Notes: generated by a model from the letters alone, not told the origin. A stretch of 64,000 nucleotides of DNA from Rhodovulum sulfidophilum DSM 1374 (GCF_001633165.1 NZ_CP015418.1:3224001-3288000); one strand, 5' to 3'. Counted from the first letter of the stretch, positions 27,559 through 38,390 are shown. A program made the numbers and translations.

Positions 27559-29550
27559 ATGAACGCGCCCACCAAGATCGACACCAGCGCCGAAGCGCTG
27601 ATGGCCACCGCGATCCGTGTCCTGACCATGGATGCGGTGCAGGCCGCCAATTCGGGCCATCCCGGCATGCCGATGGGCATGGCCGATGTGGCCGCGGTGC
27701 TGTTCAACCGGTTCATGCAGATCGACCCGTCCTGCCCGAAATGGGCCGACCGCGACCGCTTCGTGCTGTCGGCCGGGCATGGCTCGATGCTGGTCTATTC
27801 GATCAACCACATGCTGGGCTATGCCGACATGGACATGGACCAGATCCGCAGCTTCCGGCAATGGGGCGCGCGCACGGCGGGGCATCCGGAATACGGCCAT
27901 GCCGAGGGCATCGAGACCACCACCGGCCCGCTGGGACAGGGCATCACCACCGCGGTCGGCATGGCGCTGGCCGAACGCATGCACAATGCCCGCTTCGGCG
28001 ACGACCTGGTCGATCACTACACCTATGTCATCGCGGGCGACGGCTGCCTGATGGAGGGCATCAGCCACGAGGCCATCGACATGGCCGGGCACTGGCAGCT
28101 GGGCCGGATGATCGTGCTGTGGGACGACAACAAGATCACCATCGACGGCTCGACCGAACTGTCGACCTCGGTCGACCAGAAGGCCCGCTTCGCCGCCGCC
28201 GGATGGCATGTGGCCGAGGTCGACGGCCATGACCGCGAGGCCGTCGCCGCCGCCATCGAGGACGCGCGCAAGGACCCCCGCCCCTCGCTGATCGACTGCA
28301 AGACCGTGATCGGCCAGGGCGCGCCCAACAAGGCCGGCAGCCACAAGGTCCATGGCGCGCCGCTCGGCGCCGACGAGATCGCCGCGACCCGGGCGGCCCT
28401 TGGCTGGACCCATGAGGCCTTCACCCTGCCGAAAGAGGTCTATACCGCCTGGCATGCGGTCGCCGCACGCGGCCGCGAGGCCCGCGAGGGCTGGGAGGCG
28501 CGTCTGCTCTGTGCCGAGCATGGCGGCGCCTTCGAGAAATCGCTGGCCGGGCCCGACAAGGCCGCCATGGCCGAGGCGATCACCGCCTACAAGCAGCAGC
28601 TTTCGGCCGACGCGCCCAAGGTCGCGACCCGGAAGGCCTCGGAGATGGCGCTGGCCGTGGTCAATGCCACCCTGCCCAACGCCATCGGCGGCTCGGCCGA
28701 CCTGACCGGCTCGAACCTGACCCTGACCAAGGGCATGTCGCCGGTGTCGAAAGACAATTACGGCGGCAATTACATCCATTACGGGATCCGCGAATTCGGC
28801 ATGTCGGCGGCGATGAACGGCATCGCGCTGCATGGCGGCTTCTTCCCCTATGGCGGCACCTTCCTCGTCTTCGCCGACTATGCCCGGCCCGCGATCCGGC
28901 TCTCGGCGCTGATGGGGCTGCCGGTCGCCTATGTGATGACGCATGATTCGATCGGTCTGGGCGAGGACGGCCCGACCCACCAGCCGGTCGAGCATCTGGC
29001 CTCGCTGCGGGCCATGCCCAACCTCAACGTCTTCCGCCCGGCCGATGTGGTCGAGACCGCCGAGGCCTGGGAAATCGCCGCGACCTCGGACAAGACCCCG
29101 AGCCTTCTGGCGCTGTCGCGGCAGGGCCTGCCCTGCCTGCGGACCGAGCACCGGACCGAGAACCTGACCGCGAAGGGCGCCTATGTGCTGCGCGAGCCCG
29201 AGGGCGGCCGCGACGTCACCCTGATCGCCACCGGCTCGGAAGTCGAGATCGCGATGACCGCGGCCGACGAACTGGCGCGCCAGGATGTCAGGGCCGCCGT
29301 TGTCTCTGCCCCCTGTTTCGAGCTATTCGCAGCGCAGGACGATGCCTACCGGGCGTCGGTCCTTGGCGACGCGCCCCGGGTCGGGGTCGAGGCCGCCGTG
29401 GAACAGGGCTGGGCGCCGCTTCTGGGCGCCGGATCCGCCTTCGTTGGCATGACCGGCTTCGGCGCCTCGGCGCCGGCCGACGACCTTTACAAACACTTCG
29501 GCATCACTGCCGAAGCCGTGGCCGCCGCCGCGAAGAAACTGATCAAGTAA
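27559..29550 (+). CDS. cbbT: Transketolase CbbT
   Basis: A 663-residue transketolase. The thiamine diphosphate motif begins [13 protein letters not shown] near residue 161 and continues to [10 protein letters not shown], and the pyrimidine-domain segment [15 protein letters not shown] lies near residue 437. It transfers two-carbon units in the regenerative part of the Calvin cycle. The gene sits 10 bases after cbbP and 17 before cbbG. A second housekeeping copy elsewhere is possible. Confidence 0.96.
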   Translation: MNAPTKIDTSAEALMATAIRVLTMDAVQAANSGHPGMPMGMADVAAVLFNRFMQIDPSCPKWADRDRFVLSAGHGSMLVYSINHMLGYADMDMDQIRSFRQWGARTAGHPEYGHAEGIETTTGPLGQGITTAVGMALAERMHNARFGDDLVDHYTYVIAGDGCLMEGISHEAIDMAGHWQLGRMIVLWDDNKITIDGSTELSTSVDQKARFAAAGWHVAEVDGHDREAVAAAIEDARKDPRPSLIDCKTVIGQGAPNKAGSHKVHGAPLGADEIAATRAALGWTHEAFTLPKEVYTAWHAVAARGREAREGWEARLLCAEHGGAFEKSLAGPDKAAMAEAITAYKQQLSADAPKVATRKASEMALAVVNATLPNAIGGSADLTGSNLTLTKGMSPVSKDNYGGNYIHYGIREFGMSAAMNGIALHGGFFPYGGTFLVFADYARPAIRLSALMGLPVAYVMTHDSIGLGEDGPTHQPVEHLASLRAMPNLNVFRPADVVETAEAWEIAATSDKTPSLLALSRQGLPCLRTEHRTENLTAKGAYVLREPEGGRDVTLIATGSEVEIAMTAADELARQDVRAAVVSAPCFELFAAQDDAYRASVLGDAPRVGVEAAVEQGWAPLLGAGSAFVGMTGFGASAPADDLYKHFGITAEAVAAAAKKLIK

Positions 29551-29567
29551 GACGAGAAGGGTGGAAG

Positions 29568-30569
29568 ATGACAGTCAAGGTAGCAATCAACGGCTTTGGC
29601 CGGATCGGGCGCAACGTGTTGCGGGCCATCGTTGAATCGGGCCGCACCGATATCGAGGTGGTCGCGATCAACGATCTGGGTCCGGTCGAGACCAATGCCC
29701 ATCTGATGCGCTACGACAGCGTTCACGGCCGCTTCCCGGGCACCGTGACCGTCGACGGCGATACCATCGACGTGGGCCGCGGCCCGATCAAGGTGACCGC
29801 GATCCGCGACCCGAAGGAGCTGCCCTGGGGCGATGTCGACGTGGCGCTGGAATGCACCGGCATCTTCACCGCCCGCGACAAGGCCGCGATCCATCTGGAG
29901 AACGGCTCCAAGCGGGTGCTGATCTCGGCGCCGGGGGCCGGGGCCGACAAGACCATCGTCTATGGCGTCAACCATGACGTGCTGACCAAGGACGATCTGG
30001 TGGTCTCGAATGCCTCCTGCACCACCAACTGCCTGTCGCCGGTGGCCAAGGCCCTGAACGACGCCATCGGCATCACCCGCGGCTTCATGACCACGATCCA
30101 CAGCTATACCGGCGACCAGCCGACGCTGGACACCATGCACAAGGACCTCTATCGCGCCCGCGCGGCGGCGATGTCGATGATCCCGACCTCGACCGGGGCC
30201 GCCAAGGCCGTGGGCCTCGTGCTGCCGGAACTGAACGGCAAGCTCGACGGCGTCGCGATCCGCGTGCCGACCCCGAATGTCTCGGTCGTGGACCTGGTGT
30301 TCGAGGCCGGGCGCGACACCACCGTCGAGGAGGTCAACGCGGCCATCCGGGCGGCGGCCGACGGCCCGATGAAGGGCGTGCTTGGCTATACCGACGAGAA
30401 ACTGGTTTCGTCGGACTTCAACCACGACCAGCATTCCTCGGTCTTCCACATGGACCAGACCAAGGTGATGGACGGCAACATGGTCCGGATCCTGAGCTGG
30501 TATGACAACGAGTGGGGCTTCTCCAACCGCATGGCGGATACCGCCGTTGCGATGGGGGCGCTGATCTGA
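29568..30569 (+). CDS. cbbG: Glyceraldehyde-3-phosphate dehydrogenase CbbG
   Basis: A 333-residue phosphorylating GAPDH. The nucleotide fold opens [17 protein letters not shown], the catalytic Cys is Cys151 in [12 protein letters not shown], and the C-terminus has [13 protein letters not shown]. In this operon it reduces 1,3-bisphosphoglycerate in CO2 fixation. Its TGA shares a base with the ATG of the following cbbK gene (TGATG). Confidence 0.96.
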   Translation: MTVKVAINGFGRIGRNVLRAIVESGRTDIEVVAINDLGPVETNAHLMRYDSVHGRFPGTVTVDGDTIDVGRGPIKVTAIRDPKELPWGDVDVALECTGIFTARDKAAIHLENGSKRVLISAPGAGADKTIVYGVNHDVLTKDDLVVSNASCTTNCLSPVAKALNDAIGITRGFMTTIHSYTGDQPTLDTMHKDLYRARAAAMSMIPTSTGAAKAVGLVLPELNGKLDGVAIRVPTPNVSVVDLVFEAGRDTTVEEVNAAIRAAADGPMKGVLGYTDEKLVSSDFNHDQHSSVFHMDQTKVMDGNMVRILSWYDNEWGFSNRMADTAVAMGALI

Positions 30570-31777
30570 TGGCGGGCCTGCCCCTGACATCGCTGGATGT
30601 TGCGGGCAGGCGCCTGGCAGTCCGGGCGGATCTGAACGTTCCGCTCGGGCCCGCCGGGGTCACCGACGCCACCCGCATCACCCGCTTTGCAAGCGGCATG
30701 AAGCCGCTTCTGGCCCGGGGCGCGCGGCTGGTGGTGCTGAGCCATCTGGGCCGTCCTGGCGGCGAAATGACCCCGGCGCTGACGCTGGAACGGGTTCAGG
30801 GTGCGCTGGCCGACGCGCTGGAGGCACCGGTGCGGTTCGTCGATACCTGCGCCGGGCCGATGGCCGAACGCCTCGGCCAGGATCTGGCCCCGGGCGAAGT
30901 GCTGCTGTGCGAGAACCTGCGCTTCGAGCGCGGCGAAGAGCGCAACGACCCGCGGCTCGGGGCCGAACTGGCCCGGCTTGGCGACATCTATGTCAATGAC
31001 GCCTTTTCCTGCTGTCACCGGCTGCATGCCTCGACCACGGCGGCGGTCGACGCGGCCGGGCAGGTCGCGGCGGGGCCGCTCCTGCTGGAGGAGCTGGCCC
31101 AGCTCGGACGCGCGCTCGACGCGCCGCCCTCGCCCTCGGTGGCGCTGATGGGCGGGCAGTCGATGGCCGAACGGCTGGGGCTGATGAAGCGCCTGGTGCG
31201 CCGGGTCGGCACCATCCTGCTGGGCGGCGGACTGGCCAACAGCTTTCTCTTCGCCCGCGGCTACAGCATCGGGCGGTCCTTCTGCGAGCCGGAACTGGCC
31301 GACGACCTTCTAGAGATCGCCGCGCTGGCCGAGGTCGCGGGCTGCCGGATCGTGATGCCGAGGGATTTCGTCGTCGACGGGCTTCAGCATGCGGGCGGCC
31401 ATGCCTATCCGGTGCCGCTGGGCGGCATCCGCCCGAACCGTCGGGTCTACGATCTGGGTCCCGATACGGTCGAGCTTTATCGCGGCATCCTGCGCAGCGC
31501 CCGGACCATCGTCTGGAACGGCCCGCTGGGCACCTGCGAGACCCCGCCCTTCGACGCCGCGACCCGGGCGCTGGCCGAGACCGTGGCCGAACAGACCCGC
31601 GCCGGGCTGTGCGTCTCGGTGGCGGGCGGCGGCGATACGCTGGTCGCGCTGAACCGCTCGGGCCATGCCCATGATTTCACCTATGTCTCCACCGCCGGTG
31701 GAGCATTTCTCGAATGGCTGGAAGGACGCCCGCTCCCCGGCCTCGAAGCTTTGGAACGCGCAAAACGCGCAGACTGA
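30569..31777 (+). CDS. cbbK: Phosphoglycerate kinase-like protein CbbK, divergent active site
   Basis: A 402-residue phosphoglycerate kinase fold. Recognizable parts are [54 protein letters not shown] and the phosphate loop [11 protein letters not shown]. The usual GGAKVxDK segment with two catalytic lysines is replaced here by GGQSMAERL: Ser198 and Arg202 stand where Lys is expected. Several flanking motifs are also altered, for example [13 protein letters not shown]. It may be a low-activity, regulatory or altered-substrate paralogue. The start couples to cbbG. Confidence 0.88.
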   Translation: MAGLPLTSLDVAGRRLAVRADLNVPLGPAGVTDATRITRFASGMKPLLARGARLVVLSHLGRPGGEMTPALTLERVQGALADALEAPVRFVDTCAGPMAERLGQDLAPGEVLLCENLRFERGEERNDPRLGAELARLGDIYVNDAFSCCHRLHASTTAAVDAAGQVAAGPLLLEELAQLGRALDAPPSPSVALMGGQSMAERLGLMKRLVRRVGTILLGGGLANSFLFARGYSIGRSFCEPELADDLLEIAALAEVAGCRIVMPRDFVVDGLQHAGGHAYPVPLGGIRPNRRVYDLGPDTVELYRGILRSARTIVWNGPLGTCETPPFDAATRALAETVAEQTRAGLCVSVAGGGDTLVALNRSGHAHDFTYVSTAGGAFLEWLEGRPLPGLEALERAKRAD

Positions 31778-31790
31778 CGGAGATTTAACG

Positions 31791-32855
31791 ATGGCCCTTA
31801 TCACCCTTCGCCAACTTCTGGACCATGCGGCCGAGCACGGCTACGGCGTGCCCGCCTTCAACATCAACAACATGGAACAGGGGCTGTCGATCATGGAGGC
31901 CGCCAAGGCCTGTGACGCGCCGGTCATCATCCAGGCCAGCCGCGGCGCGCGGCAATATGCCAATGACATCATGCTGGCCAAGATGATCGAGGCGCTGGCC
32001 GAGATCTATCCCGGGATCCCGCTTTGCATGCATCAGGACCACGGGAACAACGAGGCCACCTGTCTGGGGGCGATCAAGCACGGCTTCACCTCGGTGATGA
32101 TGGACGGCTCGCTGGAAGGCGACGGCAAGACCCCGGCCTCCTATGAATACAACGTCGACATCACCAAGCGCGTCGCCGACATGGCGCATTGGGTCGGCGC
32201 CTCGGTCGAGGGCGAGCTGGGCGTTCTTGGCAGCCTCGAGACCGGCAAGGGCGAGGCCGAGGACGGCCATGGCGCCGAGGGCGAGCTGTCGCGCGACCAG
32301 CTTCTGACCGATCCCGACCAGGCCGCCGATTTCGTCTCGAAGACCAAGGTCGACGCGCTGGCCATCGCCTGCGGCACCTCGCATGGCGCCTACAAGTTCA
32401 CCCAGAAGCCGACCGGCGAGACCCTGGCGATGAGCGTGATCGAGAAGATCCACGCCAAGCTGCCCGACACGCACCTCGTCATGCACGGCTCCTCCTCGGT
32501 GCCGCAATACCTGCAGGATCTCATCAACGAGAATGGCGGCGCGATGCCCCAGACCTACGGCGTGCCGGTCGAGGAGATCGAGCGCGGCATCAAGATGGGC
32601 GTGCGCAAGGTCAATATCGACACCGACAACCGGATGGCGATGACCGGCACCTTCCGCCGCATCGCCAAGGAAAACCCGGCCGAATTCGACCCGCGGAAAT
32701 TCCTCAAACCCGCGATGGCCGAGATGACCAAGCTCTGCAAGGACCGCTTCGAGCGCTTCGGCACCGCCGGCAATGCCTCGCGGATCAAGTCGATCCCGAT
32801 GGATGACATGGCGAAACGCTATGCCGAGGGCAGCCTCGATCCCAAGACGAAATGA
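31791..32855 (+). CDS. cbbA: Class II fructose-1,6-bisphosphate aldolase CbbA
   Basis: A 354-residue zinc aldolase. Metal-binding residues are in [14 protein letters not shown] near residue 80, in [11 protein letters not shown] near 197 and in [11 protein letters not shown] near 231. In the Calvin cycle it makes FBP and SBP. ATG 31791 follows ACGGAG; the frame open from 31665 reads back into cbbK and is not used. A stable hairpin separates it from cbbM. Confidence 0.96.
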   Translation: MALITLRQLLDHAAEHGYGVPAFNINNMEQGLSIMEAAKACDAPVIIQASRGARQYANDIMLAKMIEALAEIYPGIPLCMHQDHGNNEATCLGAIKHGFTSVMMDGSLEGDGKTPASYEYNVDITKRVADMAHWVGASVEGELGVLGSLETGKGEAEDGHGAEGELSRDQLLTDPDQAADFVSKTKVDALAIACGTSHGAYKFTQKPTGETLAMSVIEKIHAKLPDTHLVMHGSSSVPQYLQDLINENGGAMPQTYGVPVEEIERGIKMGVRKVNIDTDNRMAMTGTFRRIAKENPAEFDPRKFLKPAMAEMTKLCKDRFERFGTAGNASRIKSIPMDDMAKRYAEGSLDPKTK

Positions 32856-32864
32856 CCCGCTGGC

Positions 32865-32888
32865 GCCCGGCCCCCGCAAGGGCCGGGC
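32865..32888 (+). other. mRNA hairpin between cbbA and cbbM
   Basis: A 9-bp perfect stem, GCCCGGCCC with GGGCCGGGC around a 6-base loop, starts 9 bases after the cbbA stop. There is no T tract. A second stem follows cbbM, so the pair could set mRNA segment stability and raise cbbM output relative to upstream genes. Confidence 0.6.
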
Positions 32889-32965
32889 CCGCTCCGGAAA
32901 CGCGCGCAACGTAGAACGAAGACCACCGGAACCCGGGGACCAGACGAACCGAAAGGCCATAGGAA

Positions 32966-34354
32966 ATGGATCAGTCGAACCGATATGCCCGCCTCGACCT
33001 CGATGAGAAAGCTCTCATCGCCGGCGGCCGCCACGTGCTTTGCGCCTATACGATGACGCCCAAGGGGGACGGGGACTACCTTGCCACCGCGGCGCATTTC
33101 GCCGCCGAAAGCTCGACCGGCACCAATGTCGAGGTGCACACCACAGACGATTTCACCAAGGGCGTCGATGCGCTCGTCTACGAGATCGACCCCGAGAACG
33201 GCGTGACGAAGATCGCCTATCCGGTCGAGCTGTTCGACCGCAACATCATCGACGGCCGCGCCATGCTGGCCTCGTTCCTGACGCTGACGATCGGCAACAA
33301 CCAGGGTATGGGCGACGTGGCGCATGCCAAGATGCGCGACTTCTACGTGCCGCCCGCCTATCTGCGGCTCTTCGACGGGCCCGCGATGAACATCGCCGAC
33401 ATGTGGCGCGTTCTGGGCCGCAGCGTCACCGATGGCGGCATGGTGGTGGGCACCATCATCAAGCCGAAACTCGGCCTGCGACCGCAGCCCTTCGCCGATG
33501 CCTGCTACGAATTCTGGCTGGGCGGCGATTTCATCAAGAATGACGAGCCCCAGGGCAACCAGGTCTTCGCGCCGCTGAAGGAGACGATCCGTCTGGTCTC
33601 GGACGCCATGAAGCGCGCCCAGGACAAGACCGGCGAGGCCAAGCTGTTCTCGGCCAACATCACCGCCGACGACCACTATGAAATGCTGGCCCGCGGCGAG
33701 TATATCCTCGAAACCTTCGGCGAGAATGCCGATCACGTCGCCTTCCTCGTCGACGGCTACGTGGCGGGTCCCGCGGCGATCACCACCGCGCGCCGCGCCT
33801 TCCCGCACCAGTTCCTGCACTATCACCGGGCGGGCCACGGCGCCATCACCTCGCCGGAATCGCAACGCGGCTATACCGCCTTCGTGCTGTCCAAGATGTC
33901 GCGTCTGCAGGGCGCATCGGGGATCCATACCGGCACCATGGGCTTCGGCAAGATGGAGGGCGATCCGTCGGACAAGATCATGGCCTTCATGCTGACCGAG
34001 GATGTGGCCGAGGGCCCCTTCTACCGCCAGGAATGGCTGGGCATGAAACCCACGACCCCGATCATCTCGGGCGGCATGAACGCGCTGCGGCTGCCGGGCT
34101 TCTTCGACAATCTTGGCCATTCCAACGTGATCCAGACCTCGGGCGGCGGCGCCTTCGGGCATGTCGACGGCGGCACCGCGGGCGCGATCTCGCTGCACCA
34201 GGCCCATGACGCCTGGAAGGCGGGCGTCAACCTCGTCGACTACGCCAAGGAGCACAAGGAACTGGCCCGCGCCTTCGAGAGCTTCCCCTTCGATGCCGAC
34301 AAGCTGTTCCCCGGCTGGCGCGAGAAGCTGGGCGTGACCGAAGCCGCCGAATGA
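32966..34354 (+). CDS. cbbM: Form II RuBisCO large subunit CbbM
   Basis: A 462-residue form II RuBisCO. The carbamylated lysine lies in [17 protein letters not shown] near residues 186-202, loop 6 [12 protein letters not shown] near 328-339, and [12 protein letters not shown] carries another active-site Lys. It fixes CO2 onto RuBP and needs no small subunit, suiting high CO2 and low O2. Position and size match cbbM of Rhodobacter and Rhodovulum. The frame has a GC-rich hairpin on each side. Confidence 0.98.
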   Translation: MDQSNRYARLDLDEKALIAGGRHVLCAYTMTPKGDGDYLATAAHFAAESSTGTNVEVHTTDDFTKGVDALVYEIDPENGVTKIAYPVELFDRNIIDGRAMLASFLTLTIGNNQGMGDVAHAKMRDFYVPPAYLRLFDGPAMNIADMWRVLGRSVTDGGMVVGTIIKPKLGLRPQPFADACYEFWLGGDFIKNDEPQGNQVFAPLKETIRLVSDAMKRAQDKTGEAKLFSANITADDHYEMLARGEYILETFGENADHVAFLVDGYVAGPAAITTARRAFPHQFLHYHRAGHGAITSPESQRGYTAFVLSKMSRLQGASGIHTGTMGFGKMEGDPSDKIMAFMLTEDVAEGPFYRQEWLGMKPTTPIISGGMNALRLPGFFDNLGHSNVIQTSGGGAFGHVDGGTAGAISLHQAHDAWKAGVNLVDYAKEHKELARAFESFPFDADKLFPGWREKLGVTEAAE

Positions 34355-34363
34355 ACGACCTGT

Positions 34364-34384
34364 GCGGCCCCGTGACGGGGCCGC
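34364..34384 (+). other. mRNA hairpin after cbbM
   Basis: A perfect 9-bp stem, GCGGCCCCG with CGGGGCCGC around TGA, begins 9 bases past the cbbM stop. The following bases are not T-rich, so it is more likely an mRNA 3'-end stabilizer or attenuator than a full terminator before cbbE. Confidence 0.6.
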
Positions 34385-34425
34385 GCCTTCCCTGAAAATC
34401 CGGCCCTATCGGGAGGAACCCAAAG

Positions 34426-35121
34426 ATGTTCGACCGTTCGATCAAGATCGCGCCCTCGATCCTGTCCGCCGATTTCGCGAATTTCGGCGCCGAGATCCGG
34501 GCCATCGAGGCAGAGGGCGCCGACTGGGTGCATGTCGACGTGATGGACGGGCATTTCGTCCCGAACCTGACCTTCGGCCCGCCCGCGGTGAAGGCCTTCC
34601 GCCCGCATGTGAAGACCTTCATGGACGTGCATCTGATGATCTCGCCGGTCGACGCCTATATCGAGGCCTATGCCGAGGCGGGCGCCGACATGATCACCGC
34701 CCATTTCGAGGCCGGCCCGCATATCCACCGCACCCTGCAGGCGATCCGGGCGCAGGGCGTGAAGGCGGGCGTGGTGCTGAACCCCGCGACGCCTGCGGAA
34801 AGCGTCGAGCATATCCTCGATCTTTGCGACATGGTGCTGATCATGACCGTGAACCCGGGCTTCGGCGGGCAGAAATTCATCCCCTCCTGTCTCGACAAGA
34901 TCCGCCGCGTCCGCGCGATGATCGGAGACCGCCCGGTCCATATCCAGATCGATGGCGGTGTCACCACCGAGACCGCGCCGCTTGTCGTCGAGGCCGGTGC
35001 GAATGTGCTGGTCGCGGGCTCGGCCGTCTTCAAGGGCGGCTCGGTCGAGGCGCCGGAGGTCTACGGCCGGAACATCCGCGCGATCCGCGAGGCGGCCGAG
35101 GGCGCGCAGAAAGCGGCCTGA
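34426..35121 (+). CDS. cbbE: Ribulose-phosphate 3-epimerase CbbE
   Basis: A 231-residue TIM-barrel epimerase. Family motifs are [14 protein letters not shown] near the N-terminus, [17 protein letters not shown] near residues 36-52, [15 protein letters not shown] and [13 protein letters not shown]. It interconverts xylulose and ribulose 5-phosphate to feed phosphoribulokinase. It closes the main cbb operon; a strong terminator follows. Confidence 0.96.
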   Translation: MFDRSIKIAPSILSADFANFGAEIRAIEAEGADWVHVDVMDGHFVPNLTFGPPAVKAFRPHVKTFMDVHLMISPVDAYIEAYAEAGADMITAHFEAGPHIHRTLQAIRAQGVKAGVVLNPATPAESVEHILDLCDMVLIMTVNPGFGGQKFIPSCLDKIRRVRAMIGDRPVHIQIDGGVTTETAPLVVEAGANVLVAGSAVFKGGSVEAPEVYGRNIRAIREAAEGAQKAA

Positions 35122-35186
35122 CGCCCGCGACAACGCCGCCCGAACGGAGCCGACCGGTGCGGCGGAACCACGCGGCAACGGTCCGG

Positions 35187-35220
35187 GACCGGCGCAGGCG
35201 CTGCGCCGGTCTTTCCTTGT
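35187..35220 (+). terminator. Rho-independent terminator of the cbb operon
   Basis: A perfect 11-bp stem, GACCGGCGCAG with CTGCGCCGGTC around a 3-base loop, is followed by TTTCCTTGT. It lies 65 bases after the cbbE stop, which separates the main cbb operon from the redoxin-cbbZ-cbbY cluster. Confidence 0.88.
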
Positions 35221-35394
35221 CAGCGGCTGGCCACGCCGAAGGCCCACCCCGGCGGAAAGCCCGGGAACCGGCCGCCGCAGATCGCCCCCTCCGCCCGATA
35301 CCGCCCGGGCCGGGATGCGACAAAGCGGCTGGCAAGCGGCCCGATCCGCGTTAACTTCTGCTCCGACAGACAAGCCATCCGAAGGAGGTTCCCC

Positions 35395-35952
35395 ATGGCC
35401 GTCTCTCCCCCGATCTGCGATTTCGGCTGGCAGGCCCCGGATTTCAGCCTGCCCGGCACCGATGGCAGGCTGCATACGCTTTCGGACGTGCACGGGCCGA
35501 TGGGCACGCTGATCATGTTCATCTGCAACCATTGCCCCTATGTGCTTGCCGTGCGCGACCGCATCCTCCGCGACGCACGCGATCTGCAGGCGATGGGGGT
35601 CGGCATCTGCGCGATCTGCTCTAATGACGCGGACGCCTATCCCGAGGACAGCTTCGAGGGCATGAAGAAGGTGGCGGCGGAACTTGACCTTCCCTTCCCC
35701 TATCTCCATGACGAGGACCAATCGGTCGCGCGTGCCTATAACGCCATCTGCACCCCGGATTTCTTCGGCTTCAACAGCCTGCTGGAATTGCAGTATCGCG
35801 GCCGCCTCGATGCCTCGCGCAAGGAGGCCGGGCCCGCGGACCTGCGGCGCGACCTGTACGAGGCAATGCTGCAGGTGGCCCATACCGGCCACGGACCGCA
35901 AGAGCAGATCCCGTCGATGGGCTGTTCGATCAAATGGAAGGACGCCGCGTGA
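35395..35952 (+). CDS. Thioredoxin-family redoxin (AhpC/TSA-like)
   Basis: A 185-residue thioredoxin-fold protein. The N-terminal segment WQAPDFSLPGTDGRLHTL is typical of redoxins, and the active-site pair is in FICNHCPYVLAVRDR near residues 43-57. It probably reduces a thiol or peroxide partner; no specific substrate can be named. The start has an excellent AAGGAGG Shine-Dalgarno. Its stop overlaps the GTG start of cbbZ, so a link to the phosphatase pair is likely. Confidence 0.85.
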   Translation: MAVSPPICDFGWQAPDFSLPGTDGRLHTLSDVHGPMGTLIMFICNHCPYVLAVRDRILRDARDLQAMGVGICAICSNDADAYPEDSFEGMKKVAAELDLPFPYLHDEDQSVARAYNAICTPDFFGFNSLLELQYRGRLDASRKEAGPADLRRDLYEAMLQVAHTGHGPQEQIPSMGCSIKWKDAA

Positions 35953-36611
35953 AGGCCATCATCTTCGACCTCGACGGAACGCTGATCGACAGCGCCCCGG
36001 ACATCCATGCCGCCGTGAACCGGACGCTGGCCGGGCTTGACCGCGAGGCGCTCGACCTCGACACCATCCGCGCCTTCATCGGCGACGGGGTGCCGGTGCT
36101 GATGGAACGGGTGATCAAGGCCCGCGGGCTTGAACCCGGCCAGCGCGACGCCATGGTCGAGGCCTTCCTCGGTCATTACGAGGCCGACCCGGCAACGCTG
36201 ACGACGCTGTATCCCGGCGTCGAGGACGCGCTGGAACAGTTCCGCGACGAGGGCTGGGCGATGGGCGTCTGCACCAACAAGCCCGAAGCGCCCTCGCGCG
36301 CCATCCTCAAGACCTTCGGCATCGACGGCTTCTTCTCGGCGGTGGTCGGCGGCGATACGGTCGAGGCCAGGAAACCCGACCCGAAACCGCTGCATGCGGT
36401 CTGCGAGCAGCTGGGCGCGAAACAGGCCGTCTTCGTCGGCGACAGCGAGATCGACGCGGCCACGGCGCAGGCCACCGGCATGCGTTTTGCGCTGTTCACC
36501 GAGGGCTATCACCGCGCCGAGGATGTCGACGACATCCCGCAGGATGCGCGGTTTTCCGATTACGACGTGCTGGTCGCCATCGTGGCGCGGCTCGCCGACG
36601 AGCTGAGATGA
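35949..36611 (+). CDS. cbbZ: Phosphoglycolate phosphatase CbbZ/Gph
   Basis: A 220-residue HAD phosphatase. Motif I is IIFDLDGTLIDSAPDI at the N-terminus, motif II VCTNKPEAPS, and motifs III/IV KPDPKP and FVGDSEIDAATAQ. It dephosphorylates 2-phosphoglycolate made by RuBisCO oxygenation. The frame opens at ATG 35934, but that ATG runs straight into GGAAGGA, a Shine-Dalgarno for the GTG at 35949, which overlaps the previous stop (GTGA). The GTG start is therefore preferred. Confidence 0.92.
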   Translation: MKAIIFDLDGTLIDSAPDIHAAVNRTLAGLDREALDLDTIRAFIGDGVPVLMERVIKARGLEPGQRDAMVEAFLGHYEADPATLTTLYPGVEDALEQFRDEGWAMGVCTNKPEAPSRAILKTFGIDGFFSAVVGGDTVEARKPDPKPLHAVCEQLGAKQAVFVGDSEIDAATAQATGMRFALFTEGYHRAEDVDDIPQDARFSDYDVLVAIVARLADELR

Positions 36612-37309
36612 CCATCAGGGCCCTGATCTTCGATCTCGACGGCACGCTGGCCGAGACCGAGGAAACCCACCGGGCGGCGTTCAACGCAAGCTTCGCCGCC
36701 CGCGGGCTCGACTGGCACTGGTCGCGCGAGGACTATGCCGTTCTTCTCAAGACCGGCGGCGGCAAGGAGCGGCTGCGCGCCTTTCAGGCCGGGCTGCCCG
36801 AGGCGGCGCGGCTGCCCGAGGCCGATCTCCTGCGGCTTCATGCCGAGAAGACCGAGACCTATGGCCGGATGATCGCCGAGGGCGCGGTCGGCCTGCGCCC
36901 CGGGGTCGAGGACCTGATCCTGCATGCGCGCGAGGCCGAGATGGCGATCGCCATGGCCACCACCTCCTCGCGGCCCAATGTCGAGGCGCTGTTGCGGGCC
37001 TGCTGGGGCAAGCCTGCGGACCGGGTCTTCGATGTCATCGCCGCGGGCGACGAGGTCGCGAGGAAGAAGCCCGATCCCGGGATCTACCGGCTGGCGCTTG
37101 ACCGGCTGGGGCTGCCCGCACGCGACTGCCTGGCCTTCGAGGATTCCCATATCGGGCTGCAATCGGCGCGGGCCGCCGGGCTTGGCGTCGTCATCACCCC
37201 CAGCACCTATACTGCGGAGGACGACTTCACCGGCGCCGCATATTGCGCCCCGACGCTGGAACAGCACAACTGGCCCTTGATCCTGAAGGCGATGCTCCTG
37301 AGCTGCTAG
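36608..37309 (+). CDS. cbbY: HAD-family phosphatase CbbY
   Basis: A 233-residue HAD hydrolase: LIFDLDGTLAETEETHRAAF at the N-terminus, AMATTSSRPNVEALL as motif II, and KKPDPGIYRLAL then AFEDSHIGLQSARAAGL as III/IV. CbbY of this lineage dephosphorylates xylulose-1,5-bisphosphate, an inhibitory misfire product of RuBisCO. It overlaps cbbZ by four bases, forming a RuBisCO metabolite-repair pair. Confidence 0.93.
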   Translation: MTIRALIFDLDGTLAETEETHRAAFNASFAARGLDWHWSREDYAVLLKTGGGKERLRAFQAGLPEAARLPEADLLRLHAEKTETYGRMIAEGAVGLRPGVEDLILHAREAEMAIAMATTSSRPNVEALLRACWGKPADRVFDVIAAGDEVARKKPDPGIYRLALDRLGLPARDCLAFEDSHIGLQSARAAGLGVVITPSTYTAEDDFTGAAYCAPTLEQHNWPLILKAMLLSC

Positions 37310-37312
37310 CCT

Positions 37313-37337
37313 GTACCGACCGGCGTCTGATCGGTAC
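37313..37337 (+). other. Inverted repeat after cbbY
   Basis: GTACCGA and TCGGTAC (7-bp arms, 11-base loop) begin 4 bases past the cbbY stop. There is no T tract; it could be a weak terminator or a protein site ahead of the next gene. Confidence 0.3.
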
Positions 37338-37377
37338 GCTCATTCCCGGATCCAGAACGGAAAGCAGGCAGGACAAT

Positions 37378-38028
37378 ATGGGCTGGACACATGCGGACTG
37401 ATCCGCTCTGGGCAGTGTGCTCTCGGGTATCGGCACAATTGTCGGGGCCTTCGCGGTCATTTGGGCCGCGCGCCTCGGCTCCGGAACGTTCGAAAGCTGG
37501 CGTGAACAGAAGATCTCTGAGCGCCGGATCGATCAGGCCGAGCGGATATTGATCGCAACCTATGACGCCAGGCGAAGCCTGGGCGATCTGCGTCATGCGG
37601 CGGCGAACCTCTTCGCGCCCGGATCTGCTCAGAGGGGCTTGCAGGACGGTGCAGAGGCCCTGACGTCAGAGGCCGCCAAGGCTCACAGCTATTACGAGAC
37701 GCTCCGCGAAACCGCGTCTCTTGCCCGTCGGTCATTGGCCGACTGCCTGCCGACCGCAAAAGCGCTGTTCGACGCCGACCTCGAACAAGCCATCGGAGAG
37801 CTGATGAAACAGTTCGATATCGTGTTCGCGGACGTCGGGTGGCGGGCCGAATTGTCCCCCGACGAGCGCCAAGCGAAATGGAAGAAACTCACTCCGGGCG
37901 TCCCATCTGAAGACCGCGGCACGATGGACGCCACCATCGCCGCGCAAGTCGCGCGGATCGAAGGCATCTGCCTTCCGCAGCTCAGAGCTGCAGGTAGAAA
38001 ACGTCGCGACGCCGGGCCTTCCGTCTAG
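37378..38028 (+). pseudogene. Single-pass membrane protein gene with an in-frame TGA at codon 8
   Basis: ATG 37378, preceded by AGGCAGGA, opens MGWTHAD and then hits TGA at 37399-37401. The same frame then runs open to TAG at 38028. Downstream of the stop it encodes SALGSVLSGIGTIVGAFAVI, a clear N-terminal membrane helix, then a charged helical domain rich in Arg, Lys and Glu. A TGG-to-TGA change would restore a continuous 216-residue protein. A GTG at 37417 could allow a 203-residue restart that loses the first residues of the helix. Codon use is less GC-biased than in neighbours. Function is unknown. Confidence 0.6.
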
Positions 38029-38294
38029 CCCCAGGACAGCAGCCTGCCGCCGGTCCAGAGCCGCGTCTTCGAGCGACGGCGGAACACCAGCGGCAGGTGC
38101 AGCGCGCCCGAGAAGGGGGTCGCCCGCCGTGTCGTCAGCGCCGCCGTGACCGCCCCCTTCGACAGCATCGCAACCCCGAAGAAATCGGAAAACGGGGTCG
38201 AGCCGTTCTCGGCGGTATTCCATTTGGTATCGGTCACGATCCGGTCGGCCTGGATCAGGCTTTTCGGAAACCGCTCGTCATTCACTCCGGTCAT
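38025..38294 (-). CDS. Small hypothetical protein
   Basis: An 89-residue product with no domain I recognize. Codon use matches the genome (third positions mostly G or C), and the start follows AGGGG. The sequence has an acidic/polar N-terminal half and a basic C-terminus ending KTRLWTGGRLLSWG; no signal peptide or membrane helix is evident. Its stop and that of the plus-strand gene opposite share the bases CTAG at 38025-38028, a minimal convergent overlap. Confidence 0.55.
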   Translation of the reverse strand: MTGVNDERFPKSLIQADRIVTDTKWNTAENGSTPFSDFFGVAMLSKGAVTAALTTRRATPFSGALHLPLVFRRRSKTRLWTGGRLLSWG

Positions 38295-38390
38295 GGGGTC
38301 CCCTCGCTGGCGCCTCTTTTCCGGCAGGGTATCCCCTGCCCCGAAAGCGCGCCATAGGCCCAGACAGCGCAGGGGAAGGTCCGCCCCCTC

